From Ardenticatenales bacterium (lineage in GTDB: Bacteria > Chloroflexota > Anaerolineae > Promineifilales > UBA4811): 32,132 bases of DNA. The notes under the pieces are model-generated. The model worked only from the letters and a program-made list of their open reading frames with translations, was not told the origin of the DNA and made no database searches. Below are positions 1-7,390 of this stretch, piece after piece. Within the stretch, counting starts at the first letter, position 1. Every line of letters starts with the position of its first letter. The stretch lies in contig JAUVHW010000013.1 of assembly GCA_030593075.1 (NCBI GenBank), positions 1-32,132 of the forward strand. The letters run 5' to 3'. A program made the translations under genes and the position numbers.

Positions 1-1
1 G

Positions 2-250
2 CTTCTCATCCAGCAGGCGCTGGGGGAGCTGCTCCAGGGGCGGACCAGCTTTGTGATCGCTCACCGGCTGAGCACGGTGCGGAATGCTGACCGCCTGCTG
101 GTCATCCAGGATGGGCGAATCGTGGAGCGCGGGACTCACGAAGAGCTGCTAGTTCAGGAAGGGGTGTACCGGCAACTGTACGCTAGCCAGTTCCGGCCGG
201 AGGAGGAGGGTCAGTCTCTGGCTCATCCCTCGCCGGACAGAGGGGCTTGA
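2..250 (+). CDS. ABC exporter ATP-binding protein, C-terminal fragment
   Basis: Only the last 82 codons are in the window; the gene starts upstream. The visible part is the end of a nucleotide-binding domain. It has the beta-strand and H-loop ([12 protein letters not shown], the switch His that contacts the ATP gamma-phosphate), then the usual closing run [19 protein letters not shown] and YRQLYASQF. This pattern is typical of fused membrane-plus-ATPase exporters of the MsbA/LmrA type, which move lipids, peptides or drugs out of the cell at the expense of ATP. The Walker and signature motifs and the membrane domain are outside the window, so the substrate cannot be guessed. The gene ends with TGA, and 87 bases separate it from the next gene on the same strand. 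Confidence 0.9.
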   Translation, partial: LLIQQALGELLQGRTSFVIAHRLSTVRNADRLLVIQDGRIVERGTHEELLVQEGVYRQLYASQFRPEEEGQSLAHPSPDRGA

Positions 251-337
251 GGGAAGGGCCGAAGCAGTCCAGCCCAGCAGTGAGCACGGGGCGCAGGTTT
301 CCTTCGCAGTACGCGAGCGCCTAGGGCAACCCCCACC

Positions 338-949
338 ATGCACAGGATCCGCGTCCGGTTCGGCAAAGGGGGACCAATGCGCTTCACGGGGCACCTAGAC
401 CTGGCGCGCGCCTGGGAGCGGCTGCTGCGGCGAGACGGCCTACCGGTAGCCTACTCCAAAGGGTACAACCCCCGGCCGCGCCTTAACCTGGCGGCCGCGC
501 TACCGCTAGGCATCACCAGCGAGTGCGAGGTCATGGACCTCTGGCTGGAAGAAGCCGTCCCATTGGAGGAACTACCGGCCCGCCTGTCGGCGGCCGCGCC
601 GCCCGGGCTGACCATCCACTCCGTCGAGGCAGTGCCCCTCAAGTCGGCCGCGCTCCAGGCGCAGCTGACGGCGGTCGAGTACCGGGCAGCGGTTGACCCG
701 GACCCGGAACTGGCGCGCCGGGTCGACGCGCTGCTGGCTGCCGCCTCTCTCCCACGGGAACGGCGCGGCAAGACCTACGATCTGCGGCCGCTGGTGGAGT
801 CGGTGTGGACGGAGGGTGGGGCGCTGTGGATGCGGCTAGCAGCCCGGCCGAGCAACACCGGGCGGCCGGACGAGGTGCTGCGTGCCCTGGGACTGGACCC
901 ACTGGGGGTACAAATCCACCGCACGCGCCTGATCTTCGGCGAGGGCTGA
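338..949 (+). CDS. DUF2344 / TIGR03936 radical SAM-associated protein
   Basis: This 203-residue protein matches the DUF2344 family. The N-terminus reads IRVRFGKGGPMRFTGHLDL, followed by WERLLRRDGLPVAYSKGYNPRPRL and a PLGITSECEVMDL stretch, all hallmarks of the family. In many bacteria it sits next to, or is fused to, a B12-binding radical SAM protein (TIGR03960 type) close to RNase E/G and ribosomal protein L21. Its biochemical role is not established. Here no radical SAM partner is visible; the upstream gene is an ABC transporter, so the partner is either elsewhere or absent. The ATG at 338 gives the normal N-terminus, but I see no strong Shine-Dalgarno sequence before it. The gene converges on the LysM lipoprotein gene, with a hairpin between them. 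Confidence 0.85.
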   Translation: MHRIRVRFGKGGPMRFTGHLDLARAWERLLRRDGLPVAYSKGYNPRPRLNLAAALPLGITSECEVMDLWLEEAVPLEELPARLSAAAPPGLTIHSVEAVPLKSAALQAQLTAVEYRAAVDPDPELARRVDALLAAASLPRERRGKTYDLRPLVESVWTEGGALWMRLAARPSNTGRPDEVLRALGLDPLGVQIHRTRLIFGEG

Positions 950-1016
950 GTCCATGGCTGTGGGGCAACGAGCGGCTGGCGCCGTCGGACCTGCTGCGAT
1001 GCCCCAGAGCAAGAAA

Positions 1017-1051
1017 GAGCCTTGCGGCGGTGAGAGACCGCCGCAAGGCTC
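1017..1051 (-). terminator. Strong stem-loop terminator between convergent genes
   Basis: A perfect 14-bp inverted repeat (GAGCCTTGCGGCGG at 1017-1030, its complement at 1038-1051) encloses a 7-base loop. On the minus strand the stem is followed by TTTCTTGCTC, so it looks like a Rho-independent terminator for the LysM gene, whose stop is 31 bases upstream. With no clear T-run on the plus side it may also slow plus-strand transcripts arriving from the DUF2344 gene. Confidence 0.8.
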
Positions 1052-1081
1052 CTGGTTCCAATGGTGGCAGTTCGCGGCCGG

Positions 1082-1765
1082 CTATTCTCCAGCCGGTATC
1101 CTGATCTCCTGCCCAGCGTAGATCCAGTAAGGCCAGGGTATGTCGTTGTAGGCAGCCACCGTCTCGAAAGAAAGGCCGTACTCGAGCGCAATGCGGAAGA
1201 GGTCATCTCCGGGCTCAACCACGTGAACCAACTCTCCGGTGACCGCCTCCATCTCGGGCGCCACGGAGCCAGGCACAGGGATAACGAGTTCCTGGCCGAC
1301 CTCTAACTGGTGCAGGTTCACGATTCCGTTGCGGGCGGCGAGCTCCTCCAGAGAGACTCCGTAGCTGCCTGCAATGCTCACCAGGGTATCTCCCGGGAGA
1401 ACGACGTGGACCTCCTCCTCGGCCGGCAGCGCGGTGGGAACCGGCGCAGGTTCGGGAGCCGGTTCCGTTGGCAGCGCCGGCACGGCCGTAGCCTCAGGCG
1501 TGGGAGGCACGGGCGTTGGTTCCACTGTCGGCTGGTCACTCACCGCTGCCTCGACCGTGACCTCGAGGTCCTCCGCAACCGGCTCAGCCGCGGGTGCAAA
1601 CGCCGTGGGCATGACCTGTACCGGCCTATCTTCCCCCTCTTCCCCCCTACCAGCTATGTCTATGGAATCCGCTTTGCTAGCGGACCGATAACACCCCACC
1701 AGCAACAGCGGTCCAAGAAGCACCAGGACCGCCAGCCGGTATCTGAGGGCTGACTTGAGCCCCAT
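1082..1765 (-). CDS. LysM-domain lipoprotein
   Basis: A 227-residue exported lipoprotein that probably binds peptidoglycan or a related glycan at the cell surface. The N-terminus has basic residues, a hydrophobic stretch and a lipobox ending LLVGC, with Cys25 as the predicted lipidated residue. Residues of roughly 60-115 are a disordered Pro/Glu/Thr/Ala linker. Two LysM repeats follow, near 119-165 (VHVVLPGDTLVSIA) and 179-225 (VHVVEPGDDLFRIA). There is no catalytic domain, so a binding or anchoring role is inferred. The start is ATG at 1765 because GGAGG (1771-1775 on the complement) lies five bases before it; a TTG at 1780 would put this site inside the gene. It may be the distal part of the mevalonate transcription unit (184-base gap) or have its own promoter; I found no convincing one. 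Confidence 0.85.
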   Translation of the reverse strand: MGLKSALRYRLAVLVLLGPLLLVGCYRSASKADSIDIAGRGEEGEDRPVQVMPTAFAPAAEPVAEDLEVTVEAAVSDQPTVEPTPVPPTPEATAVPALPTEPAPEPAPVPTALPAEEEVHVVLPGDTLVSIAGSYGVSLEELAARNGIVNLHQLEVGQELVIPVPGSVAPEMEAVTGELVHVVEPGDDLFRIALEYGLSFETVAAYNDIPWPYWIYAGQEIRIPAGE

Positions 1766-1770
1766 GATCG

Positions 1771-1775
1771 CCTCC
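1771..1775 (-). promoter_or_regulatory. Ribosome binding site deciding the LysM start
   Basis: GGAGG on the minus strand, five bases before ATG at 1765. It supports this ATG over the in-frame TTG at 1780. Confidence 0.75.
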
Positions 1776-1949
1776 TGCAAATCACCTGCGCCAGCTCAGC
1801 TGCCGCCGGGCCCTACTTTATGTCGAGTTATGGCTCGGCGTGTGGCGAGCGCAGTGTCAAGATGCCAACTAGTGCATTGATTTGCAAGAATTATGCCAGG
1901 CCGCACCGCCCTCCAGGCTGGCGCCGTGCCCGACACAAGAGGCGACAAG

Positions 1950-2354
1950 TCAGCTCCCTTGGCTCATGACCGGCCGGAACTTGTAACCATAGACTATCAT
2001 CCCCTGCTCCCCCTCGGCGCGCAGCCGCCGGGTCACCATCTCCACCGGCATTCCAATCTCCGGCTCCTGGTCGCCCAGGTCCGTGAGCTGGGCAGTGAGC
2101 ATGGGGCCTTCGTCCAGCTTGACCAGAGCAACCGTGTAAGGAGCATACTCCTCGTAGCCGGCCGGGGCGCTGTAGACCGTGCTGTGGGAGTACACCTGAC
2201 CCCGGCCGCTGAAGGTGTACTGCTCGTGTGCTGGCTCCGCACACGAGGGGCAGACATCCCGCGGGGGGAACAGCTTGACCCCGCATTGGTCGCACACCTC
2301 TCCAACCAGGCCATAGCGCTGGTTCTGCAGTCGCCAGTGTCGCGGAAGTTCCAT
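1950..2354 (-). CDS. DUF35 Zn-ribbon/OB-fold protein, HMG-CoA synthase partner
   Basis: A 134-residue protein with a rubredoxin-like zinc ribbon followed by an OB-fold. Two CxxC pairs (C21/C24 and C35/C38 counted from the ATG at 2354) form the zinc site, followed by GRGQVYSHSTVY and PYTVALVKLDEGPMLTAQL of the OB domain. In archaea a DUF35 protein bridges the acetoacetyl-CoA thiolase and HMG-CoA synthase in one complex with a shared CoA-binding site, so intermediates can be channelled. The location here, directly after those two genes (39-42 bases after the thiolase-like stop), supports the same role. Two adjacent ATGs exist; GGAGG lies six bases before the second one (2354) and only three before the first (2357), so I prefer the second. 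Confidence 0.88.
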   Translation of the reverse strand: MELPRHWRLQNQRYGLVGEVCDQCGVKLFPPRDVCPSCAEPAHEQYTFSGRGQVYSHSTVYSAPAGYEEYAPYTVALVKLDEGPMLTAQLTDLGDQEPEIGMPVEMVTRRLRAEGEQGMIVYGYKFRPVMSQGS

Positions 2355-2396
2355 CATACGCCTCCATCTGGGTGTTTGGGTCTCCCCATCACCCCA

Positions 2397-3554
2397 CTAC
2401 TCAATGGACTCCAGTATATGCACCACAGCGGTGCCGCCAGACCCGCCAACGTTGAGGGTCATCCCCCGGCGGGCGTTGGGCACCTGACAATCTCCGGCCG
2501 CGCCGCGGAGCTGCTGCACGACCTCAACCGCCTGATAGACGCCCGTACCACCACCAACATCGCCCCGCGCCTTCAACCCGCCGCAGGTGCTGATGGGAAT
2601 TCGCCCTTGCGGGCCAATGTCCCCGTTCTTTGCCAGGGTCCATCCTTCACCGCGCTGGGCGAACCCAGCTGCCTCCAGCTGTAGCGCGGCAAACACGGTG
2701 AATGAATCGTGAAGCTCCAGCAGGTCAATGTCACCCGGGACGACACCGGCCGCGTGGTATGCCCGGCCGGCAGCGGTGTTGGCGGCCGCCAGAACGAGCG
2801 GGTCGGCCCTATCGTGAAGGGCCGGCGCATCGGTGACCAAGGAAGAAGCCGCCACCCGAACCGGACTGGGGACCATGTCCTTGGCCATTTCGGTCGGGCA
2901 GAGCACGACGGCCGCCGCACCATCGCCGGCCGGCGCCGAGTCAAAGAGGTTCACTGGGTCAGCCACCATGGACCCCTTGACGAAGGAGCTGGCCTTGAGC
3001 GGGCGGCGGAACATGGCGTACGGGTTGCCCACGGCATTGGCGTGCGCGTTGACACTAAAGCCCGCCATGTCGGCCAGTTCCACGCCGTTCTCATGCATGT
3101 AGCGGCGCATCAGCAGCGCCCCGAGGGCGGCCGAGGTGACGCCGTGCACCGCCTCATGGTCGGCATCGGCCGCCGCAACCTGGGCAGTCGTCCCAGAGGC
3201 GCCAACCATGTCGGTCACCTTTTCGACGCCCACCACCAGCACTACCTCGGCCGCCCCGCTCCGCACCGCCAGCACAGCTTGCCGCAGCGCCGCTCCGCCG
3301 GAGGCGTCGGCAGCCTCTACTGTCACCGCCTCCACCCCGCGCAGGCCGGCAAAGTCGACAATCAGCGCTCCCAGGTGCTGCTGGCGAGAAAGCGCGCCGG
3401 CGAGCATGTTGCCCACATAGACCGCCTCAACCGCCTCAGTGCCAGCATCCGCCAGCGCCGCATGGATCGCTTCCCACGCCAGGTGGCGCAGCGACGTCGT
3501 CCAGTGTTCGCCCACCTTGGTCTGGCCAATCCCGATGACGCTTACGTCTCTCAC
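2397..3554 (-). CDS. Thiolase-like protein of the archaeal HMG-CoA synthase complex, catalytic Cys and His replaced
   Basis: A 385-residue member of the archaeal/SCP2-like thiolase family, the usual source of acetoacetyl-CoA for HMG-CoA synthase. The fold is complete: DVSVIGIGQTKVG at the N-terminus, the nucleophile-loop region near 79-87, LLELHDSF with His282, and the C-terminal GGLKARGDVGGGTG and NVGGSGGTAVVHIL segments. However, the nucleophile position reads VEAADASGG (Asp83, codon GAC) where active homologues have Cys. The GHPxGxTG motif reads GDVGGGTG, with Asp332 in place of the catalytic His. It may be a scaffold rather than an enzyme, or use other chemistry. The start is GTG at 3554, ten bases after the HMG-CoA synthase stop and preceded by GAGGG; a longer in-frame start at 3608 would overlap that gene. 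Confidence 0.85.
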   Translation of the reverse strand: MRDVSVIGIGQTKVGEHWTTSLRHLAWEAIHAALADAGTEAVEAVYVGNMLAGALSRQQHLGALIVDFAGLRGVEAVTVEAADASGGAALRQAVLAVRSGAAEVVLVVGVEKVTDMVGASGTTAQVAAADADHEAVHGVTSAALGALLMRRYMHENGVELADMAGFSVNAHANAVGNPYAMFRRPLKASSFVKGSMVADPVNLFDSAPAGDGAAAVVLCPTEMAKDMVPSPVRVAASSLVTDAPALHDRADPLVLAAANTAAGRAYHAAGVVPGDIDLLELHDSFTVFAALQLEAAGFAQRGEGWTLAKNGDIGPQGRIPISTCGGLKARGDVGGGTGVYQAVEVVQQLRGAAGDCQVPNARRGMTLNVGGSGGTAVVHILESIE

Positions 3555-3564
3555 GGGGCCGCCC

Positions 3565-4680
3565 TCACTTGGTCCGCAGCTTGCGCCGGTAGCGGGTGTA
3601 GGTGGCATAGTCGATCTCGGTGCGCCGAGCCACGTAATCCCGCGTCATCGGGGCTCCGTCGCGCCGTTCCAGGACCTTGTCTGTCACCGTCAGGTCGAAC
3701 GCATCTGCGCCGGCGCCGGAGCCATAGGAAACCATCAGTATGCGATCGTCAGGCTGGGTTATGTCCAGAATGCCCGTCAACCCTACCATGCACGACCCAG
3801 CGTAAGTGTTGCCAATGTCGCCCACCAGCAGACCGGGGGCAGTCTGTTCCTGCTCGAAACCCAGCATCTTGGCAGCCCGCTGCGGGAACTTGAGGTTGGG
3901 CTGATGGAACACAGCCCAAGTGTAATCCGACGCACTGGTCTCCAGCGCCTCCATCAGAGCCTTGGCGGCCGAGAGCGTGTGGTTGAAATAGCCCGGTTCG
4001 CCGGTGAAGCGATCGCCGTGCGAAGGATAGCTATCGTCCGGCCGGCGCCAGAAATCGGGCGTGTCCGTGACGTACGAGTAGGAAGCCGAGATGGTAGCCA
4101 GCGACTCCTCGGCCGGGCCAATCAAGATTGCAGCGCCGCCAGCGGCGGCCGTGTATTCCAGAGCGTCGCCCGGGCGGCTCTGAGCGGTGTCCATCCCAAT
4201 ACAGAGCGCATAGCGAGCCATGGCCGCCCCCACCAGGCCAATGGCGGCCTGCATCGCTTCGGTGCCCGCCTTGCAGGCAAACTCCCAGTCGGCCGCCTGG
4301 GTGTTGGGAACCGCGCCAATCGCTTCGGCCACGATGGTGCTGGTGGGCTTGACCGCATAGGGGTGGGATTCGCTTCCCACCCAGACAGCGCGGATGAGAG
4401 CCGGATCGATCCCGGCCCGCTTGAGCGCATTGCGCGCCGCCTCGACGGACATGGTCGCAACGTCCTCGTCCAGGCCAGGCACCGCCTTTTCGCGGACGGG
4501 AAGTCCCCCTTTGCCGTCGGTCCAGATGCGGGCGACTTCGCTGGCGGGAAGCCGGTAGCGCGGGATGTACGCACCATACCCCACAATGCCTACTGGGTAG
4601 TGCGGCCGCATCAGAGGCGACACTCCGACGGCAGGATGCGCTGCCGGGTGCGTGCTCTGCGCCGGTGCAGTGCCGCTCAT
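3565..4680 (-). CDS. Archaeal-type hydroxymethylglutaryl-CoA synthase
   Basis: This 371-residue enzyme condenses acetyl-CoA with acetoacetyl-CoA to HMG-CoA, the committed carbon-joining step of the mevalonate route to isoprenoids. It resembles the archaeal form: [14 protein letters not shown] near the N-terminus, Glu72 in LDEDVATMS, the nucleophilic Cys136 in [12 protein letters not shown], His259 in [10 protein letters not shown], and [12 protein letters not shown] near the C-terminus. All three catalytic residues are therefore present. The ATG overlaps the stop of the reductase gene in ATGA (4677-4680), indicating translational coupling, and GGAG lies nine bases upstream. About 24 N-terminal residues extend beyond the conserved core; an internal ATG at 4611 is an alternative start but lacks the coupling. 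Confidence 0.92.
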   Translation of the reverse strand: MSGTAPAQSTHPAAHPAVGVSPLMRPHYPVGIVGYGAYIPRYRLPASEVARIWTDGKGGLPVREKAVPGLDEDVATMSVEAARNALKRAGIDPALIRAVWVGSESHPYAVKPTSTIVAEAIGAVPNTQAADWEFACKAGTEAMQAAIGLVGAAMARYALCIGMDTAQSRPGDALEYTAAAGGAAILIGPAEESLATISASYSYVTDTPDFWRRPDDSYPSHGDRFTGEPGYFNHTLSAAKALMEALETSASDYTWAVFHQPNLKFPQRAAKMLGFEQEQTAPGLLVGDIGNTYAGSCMVGLTGILDITQPDDRILMVSYGSGAGADAFDLTVTDKVLERRDGAPMTRDYVARRTEIDYATYTRYRRKLRTK

Positions 4681-5963
4681 TGCAAGTCGCTCCTCACCAA
4701 CTCCTCGGCCCGCTCCAAACGAATAGTGCCCTCGTCGATCATCTGTCGAGCGACCTGGGATACCTGGTCGCCGGCCGCCCCCGCTGCGCTGGCGAGCTGG
4801 CGGGCGTGCAGGCGCATGTGCCCGGCTTGAATGCCGGCCGTGGCCAAGGCGCGCAGGGCTGCCAGGTTCTGGGCCAGGCCAACGGCCGCCATGACTTCGG
4901 CAAGCTCGCGGGCGGTGCTGACACCCAGGACCTTGAGCGCCACCCGAGCACCGGGGTGAACGCGCGTGGCTCCTCCCACGATGCCGACCGCCAAGGGGAG
5001 TTCGAGCCGGCCGCGCAGATCACCCGCCTCATCCTGCCACCACTTGCTGAGTGGCCGGTAGTGTCCATTCCTCGCAGCATAGGCGTGGGCTCCTGCTTCG
5101 ACCGCGCGCCAGTCGTTCCCGGTCGCCAGCACCACGGCGTCAATCCCGTTCATTATCCCCTTGTTGTGGGTGGCGGCGCGGTAGGGGTCGGCCGCTGCAA
5201 ACGCATAGGCCTCCACGATCCTCTCGACAACCAGGGAGCCGGGAGTATCTCCGGCCGCCAGCAGGGCGGCCGGCACACGCCCCTCGGCCCAGGCCAGCCG
5301 CTAATCAGCCAGGTTAGATAGGATGCGGAGGTTGACTCTCCCACCGGTGAGCTGCTCGATTCGGGGGGTCAGCGCCTCGCACGCCGTGTTGACTGTGTTG
5401 GCGCCCATCGCGTCCCGGCAGTCGTACAGCAACTCGACCACCATCATTGGGTCGGCTTCGGTGTCGGGCAGGTGCCGGACGCGCACATCTCGCGCTCCCC
5501 CGCCCAACTCAACGACCACCGGGTCCAACTCGTCGGCCTGCGCCATGAGTCCCGCCTTGGCCGAGAGCACGGCCGCCTCAGCCGCGGCGGGATCCTCCAC
5601 CCCCAACACCTGTATCTGGCCTATCATCACCGGTTCAGATGACGACGCGGAGATGCCCCTAGCCTCCCGAAGCAGCTTCGCAGCGTGGCTGGCGCCAGCC
5701 ACCACCGACGGCTCCTCGACCACCATGGGCACCAGGTAGTCGCGGCCGTTAATGCGAAAGTTGGCAGCCACGCCCATCGGCAAGGCATAGGTGCCCACAA
5801 CGTTCTCTATCATCAGGTCGGCCTGCTCGGGCTTGAGCCCCATCATGCCCTGCAGCACCGCTTGCTCGTCAGGCGACAGGCCAGCCCACTGGGCTACCTG
5901 CGTTGCCCGCTCCACAAGAGGGCTATTGTATAGGCCGGGTATGCGTGATGTGGCTGAGGCCAC
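4677..5963 (-). pseudogene. mvaA: Class II HMG-CoA reductase interrupted by one in-frame TAG
   Basis: Read as one frame this is 428 codons, the length of the Pseudomonas mevalonii enzyme, which interconverts HMG-CoA and mevalonate with NAD(P)H. Codon 221 (5301-5303) is TAG, placed after RILSNLAD and before RLAWAEG. The reading frame is the same on both sides, so this is a nonsense codon, not a frameshift. Catalytic residues flank it intact: Glu83 in VVEEPSVVAGAS, Lys268 in THNKGIMNG, Asp284 in TGNDWRA and His382 in GHMRLHAR. The cofactor-domain signature DAMGANTVNT is also present. No other damage is visible, so a base-call or assembly error, a very recent mutation or stop readthrough are all possible. 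The GTG at 5963 is preceded by GAGGAG at six bases. It is the first gene of the mevalonate operon. Confidence 0.88.
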
Positions 5964-5984
5964 CTCTGGCTCCTCACAAACAGA

Positions 5985-6008
5985 AAGGCCCAGTAGTTAC
6001 AGGGCCCT
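5985..6008 (-). other. Small hairpin in the leader of the mevalonate operon
   Basis: On the minus strand AGGGCCC and GGGCCTT pair (seven base pairs, one G-U) around a ten-base loop, followed by TCTGTTTG. It lies between the proposed promoter (6022-6048) and the GTG at 5963, so it would sit in the 5' leader. It could be a weak terminator or attenuator, or simply a chance stem. Confidence 0.3.
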
Positions 6009-6021
6009 CTCAAGAATACCG

Positions 6022-6048
6022 ACAATAATAAACGATCTATGCTGTCAA
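6022..6048 (-). promoter_or_regulatory. mvaA: Possible sigma-70 promoter of the mevalonate operon
   Basis: A perfect TTGACA (complement of 6043-6048) is followed after 15 bases by TATTGT (complement of 6022-6027). The spacer is short and the -10 matches four of six positions, so this is tentative. It is correctly placed about 60 bases before the reductase GTG. Confidence 0.35.
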
Positions 6049-6062
6049 AAACTACCAGATAT

Positions 6063-6079
6063 CTGCCAGCAAGTGGCAG
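6063..6079 (-). terminator. Possible terminator of the deacetylase gene
   Basis: CTGCCA and TGGCAG pair around a five-base loop. On the minus strand a run of five T follows 11 bases later, inside GTTTTTGACA, which also forms the -35 of the next operon. The distance to the T-run makes it a weak candidate. Confidence 0.3.
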
Positions 6080-6087
6080 GAAGCGAC

Positions 6088-6122
6088 AGGCGGCCCGCAA
6101 CAGGCGGCTAGCGATAGGCGGC
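6088..6122. repeat. Three AGGCGGC repeats at 14-base spacing
   Basis: AGGCGGC occurs at 6088-6094, 6102-6108 and 6116-6122, an exact 14-base period, in the gap between the deacetylase stop and the mevalonate operon promoter. The intervening bases differ. In a GC-rich genome three such heptamers can be chance, but the exact spacing is notable. Confidence 0.4.
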
Positions 6123-6134
6123 CGCTGCCCCGAG

Positions 6135-7175
6135 CTAGTCGCCCAGCTTGGCGGCGAGGATGGCGGCAGTGTCGCCACCTCTCACCCGAATGCGGAGAAG
6201 CTCATAGCGGTCCTCCCAGATGTGGTGGGAGCCGGACCAGATGGTGACGGCACCCCACATGTTGATCTCCTTGAGGAACTCTATGACCTGCTCGTCGTAC
6301 CGGCTATGAGGGTAGGCAAAGAAGCGGGGGTAGTGGCCCGTGTGCCCCTGGATCGATTGCACGCTGCCCAGGATCTCCCAGACCAGGGAGTCGCGATCAG
6401 CGCCCTGCAGATTGGGATGGCTTCGGCTGTGCGGCTCAATGTCCATTCCGGCGGCAGCCATCTCCTCAATCTGAGACCAGGTCATGTACCGCTCCGAGTT
6501 GTGGTCCATCGGCTCGGTGAGGACAAAGAAGGTAGCGGTAAAGCCGTACTCCAGGAGCAGGGGAGAAGCATTCTCATAGTTGTCGCGATAGCCGTCGTCG
6601 AGAGTAATGATGACCGGCTTGTCCGGGAGCGGCCGGCCCCAGGTGAGCGCGTCCATCAAGTGGTAGAGATCGATGCTGGTGTAGCCGGCGGACGTGAGAT
6701 ACGCCAGGTGATCGGCGAAATGGGATGGTGAGACAGAGAGATCCAGCCGGTACTCGTCCGCATCTTCAGGTGGCTCGCTGACATAGTGGTACATCAAGAT
6801 GGGCACCTCGAATTCGCGATACACCCCATCGGGCGTGGGCAGCGGCGTGAAGGTAGGCGTTGGGCTAGGAGTGTAGGTCGGGGACGGCGTATGCGTAGGC
6901 GTCGGAGTCAGGCTCGGCGTCTGGGTGCTGGTCGGCGTCGGACTGGCGGTGCTCGTGACCGTAGACAGACGGCTGGCGGCCGCGGTCGGTGTCCAGGTGG
7001 GCTTGGGAGATGGCGTTGGAGTGGCAGAGGCCTTGGGCAGCAGATCACGGGCCGCTATCACGGCGCCCTTGCGGGTCGGACCGGGGTTGGCTGCCAACAG
7101 CGGTACTGCCACCAGTACAGCCGCCAGGGCGAAGCCCAGGAAGCCGAGTGCTGCCCTGGAGGAGACTCTATTCAC
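6135..7175 (-). CDS. Secreted/membrane-anchored polysaccharide deacetylase (NodB domain)
   Basis: A 346-residue carbohydrate esterase family 4 protein that would remove N- or O-acetyl groups from extracellular or wall polysaccharide. A hydrophobic N-terminal segment (residues about 8-28) is a signal peptide or anchor. Residues of about 45-115 form a Thr/Pro/Ser linker with many TPTP units. The NodB domain follows: motif 1 with Asp193-Asp194 in ITLDDGYRDNY, the zinc ligands His249 and His253 in PHSRSHPNL, and RFFAYPHSRYD as motif 3. The start is GTG at 7175. The longer frame beginning at 7220 would contain the -10 box of the promoter at 7209-7236, so it cannot be the start if that promoter is used. 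The gene is divergent from mnmA. Confidence 0.85.
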   Translation of the reverse strand: MNRVSSRAALGFLGFALAAVLVAVPLLAANPGPTRKGAVIAARDLLPKASATPTPSPKPTWTPTAAASRLSTVTSTASPTPTSTQTPSLTPTPTHTPSPTYTPSPTPTFTPLPTPDGVYREFEVPILMYHYVSEPPEDADEYRLDLSVSPSHFADHLAYLTSAGYTSIDLYHLMDALTWGRPLPDKPVIITLDDGYRDNYENASPLLLEYGFTATFFVLTEPMDHNSERYMTWSQIEEMAAAGMDIEPHSRSHPNLQGADRDSLVWEILGSVQSIQGHTGHYPRFFAYPHSRYDEQVIEFLKEINMWGAVTIWSGSHHIWEDRYELLRIRVRGGDTAAILAAKLGD

Positions 7176-7208
7176 GACGATCCACTTGAATAACGAGATT
7201 GCTCGCAG

Positions 7209-7236
7209 ATTATAGAACACAAAGAACGCGAGTCAA
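7209..7236 (-). promoter_or_regulatory. Sigma-70 promoter of the deacetylase gene
   Basis: TTGACT (complement of 7231-7236), a 16-base spacer and a perfect TATAAT (complement of 7209-7214). Transcription would begin near 7202, which excludes translation starts upstream and supports GTG at 7175. Confidence 0.7.
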
Positions 7237-7374
7237 GGCTCAGCGCCGGCCGAGAGGGTGCCGAAAACAGATGTGGCGCCATTCCGGCTGCAGTTCTGCG
7301 CTGCGAGGGGGAGACAGGGAGCCCTTGGCGGGCTGATATCCAGCAGCCTCATACCCAGGTGTTGGAAGGTAAGG

Positions 7375-7380
7375 TACAAT
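7375..7380 (+). promoter_or_regulatory. mnmA: Possible -10 box just before mnmA
   Basis: TACAAT ends seven bases before the GTG at 7388 and ten before the ATG at 7391. A start of transcription at the usual distance would fall on the start codon, giving a leaderless mRNA; no Shine-Dalgarno sequence is present. No clear -35 hexamer is visible, so confidence is low. Confidence 0.3.
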
Positions 7381-7390
7381 TCCCGCTGTG

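Noticed and set aside
1855-1860. Perfect TTGACA upstream of the LysM gene (minus strand)
   Set aside because: No acceptable -10 hexamer is found 15-19 bases downstream, so I do not call a promoter.
3439-4830. Long plus-strand open frame (463 codons) opposite the mevalonate genes
   Set aside because: It lies antisense to the clearly recognisable HMG-CoA synthase and to the ends of its neighbours, has no family features, and is a usual by-product of high GC.
5301-5303. Pyrrolysine or genome-wide amber recoding
   Set aside because: TAG is the normal stop of at least five other genes in this window, and no pyrrolysine genes are visible. Local readthrough remains possible but unsupported.
4677-5963. 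A frameshift splitting HMG-CoA reductase into two genes
   Set aside because: The two halves are in the same frame, separated by TAG and eight sense codons that fit the family (RLAWAEG). It is a nonsense codon, not a frameshift or two genes.
6835-7035. Tandem-looking GGCGTCGG-type repeats in the deacetylase gene
   Set aside because: They are the codons of a Thr-Pro linker in the protein; the units are degenerate and not a minisatellite or CRISPR.
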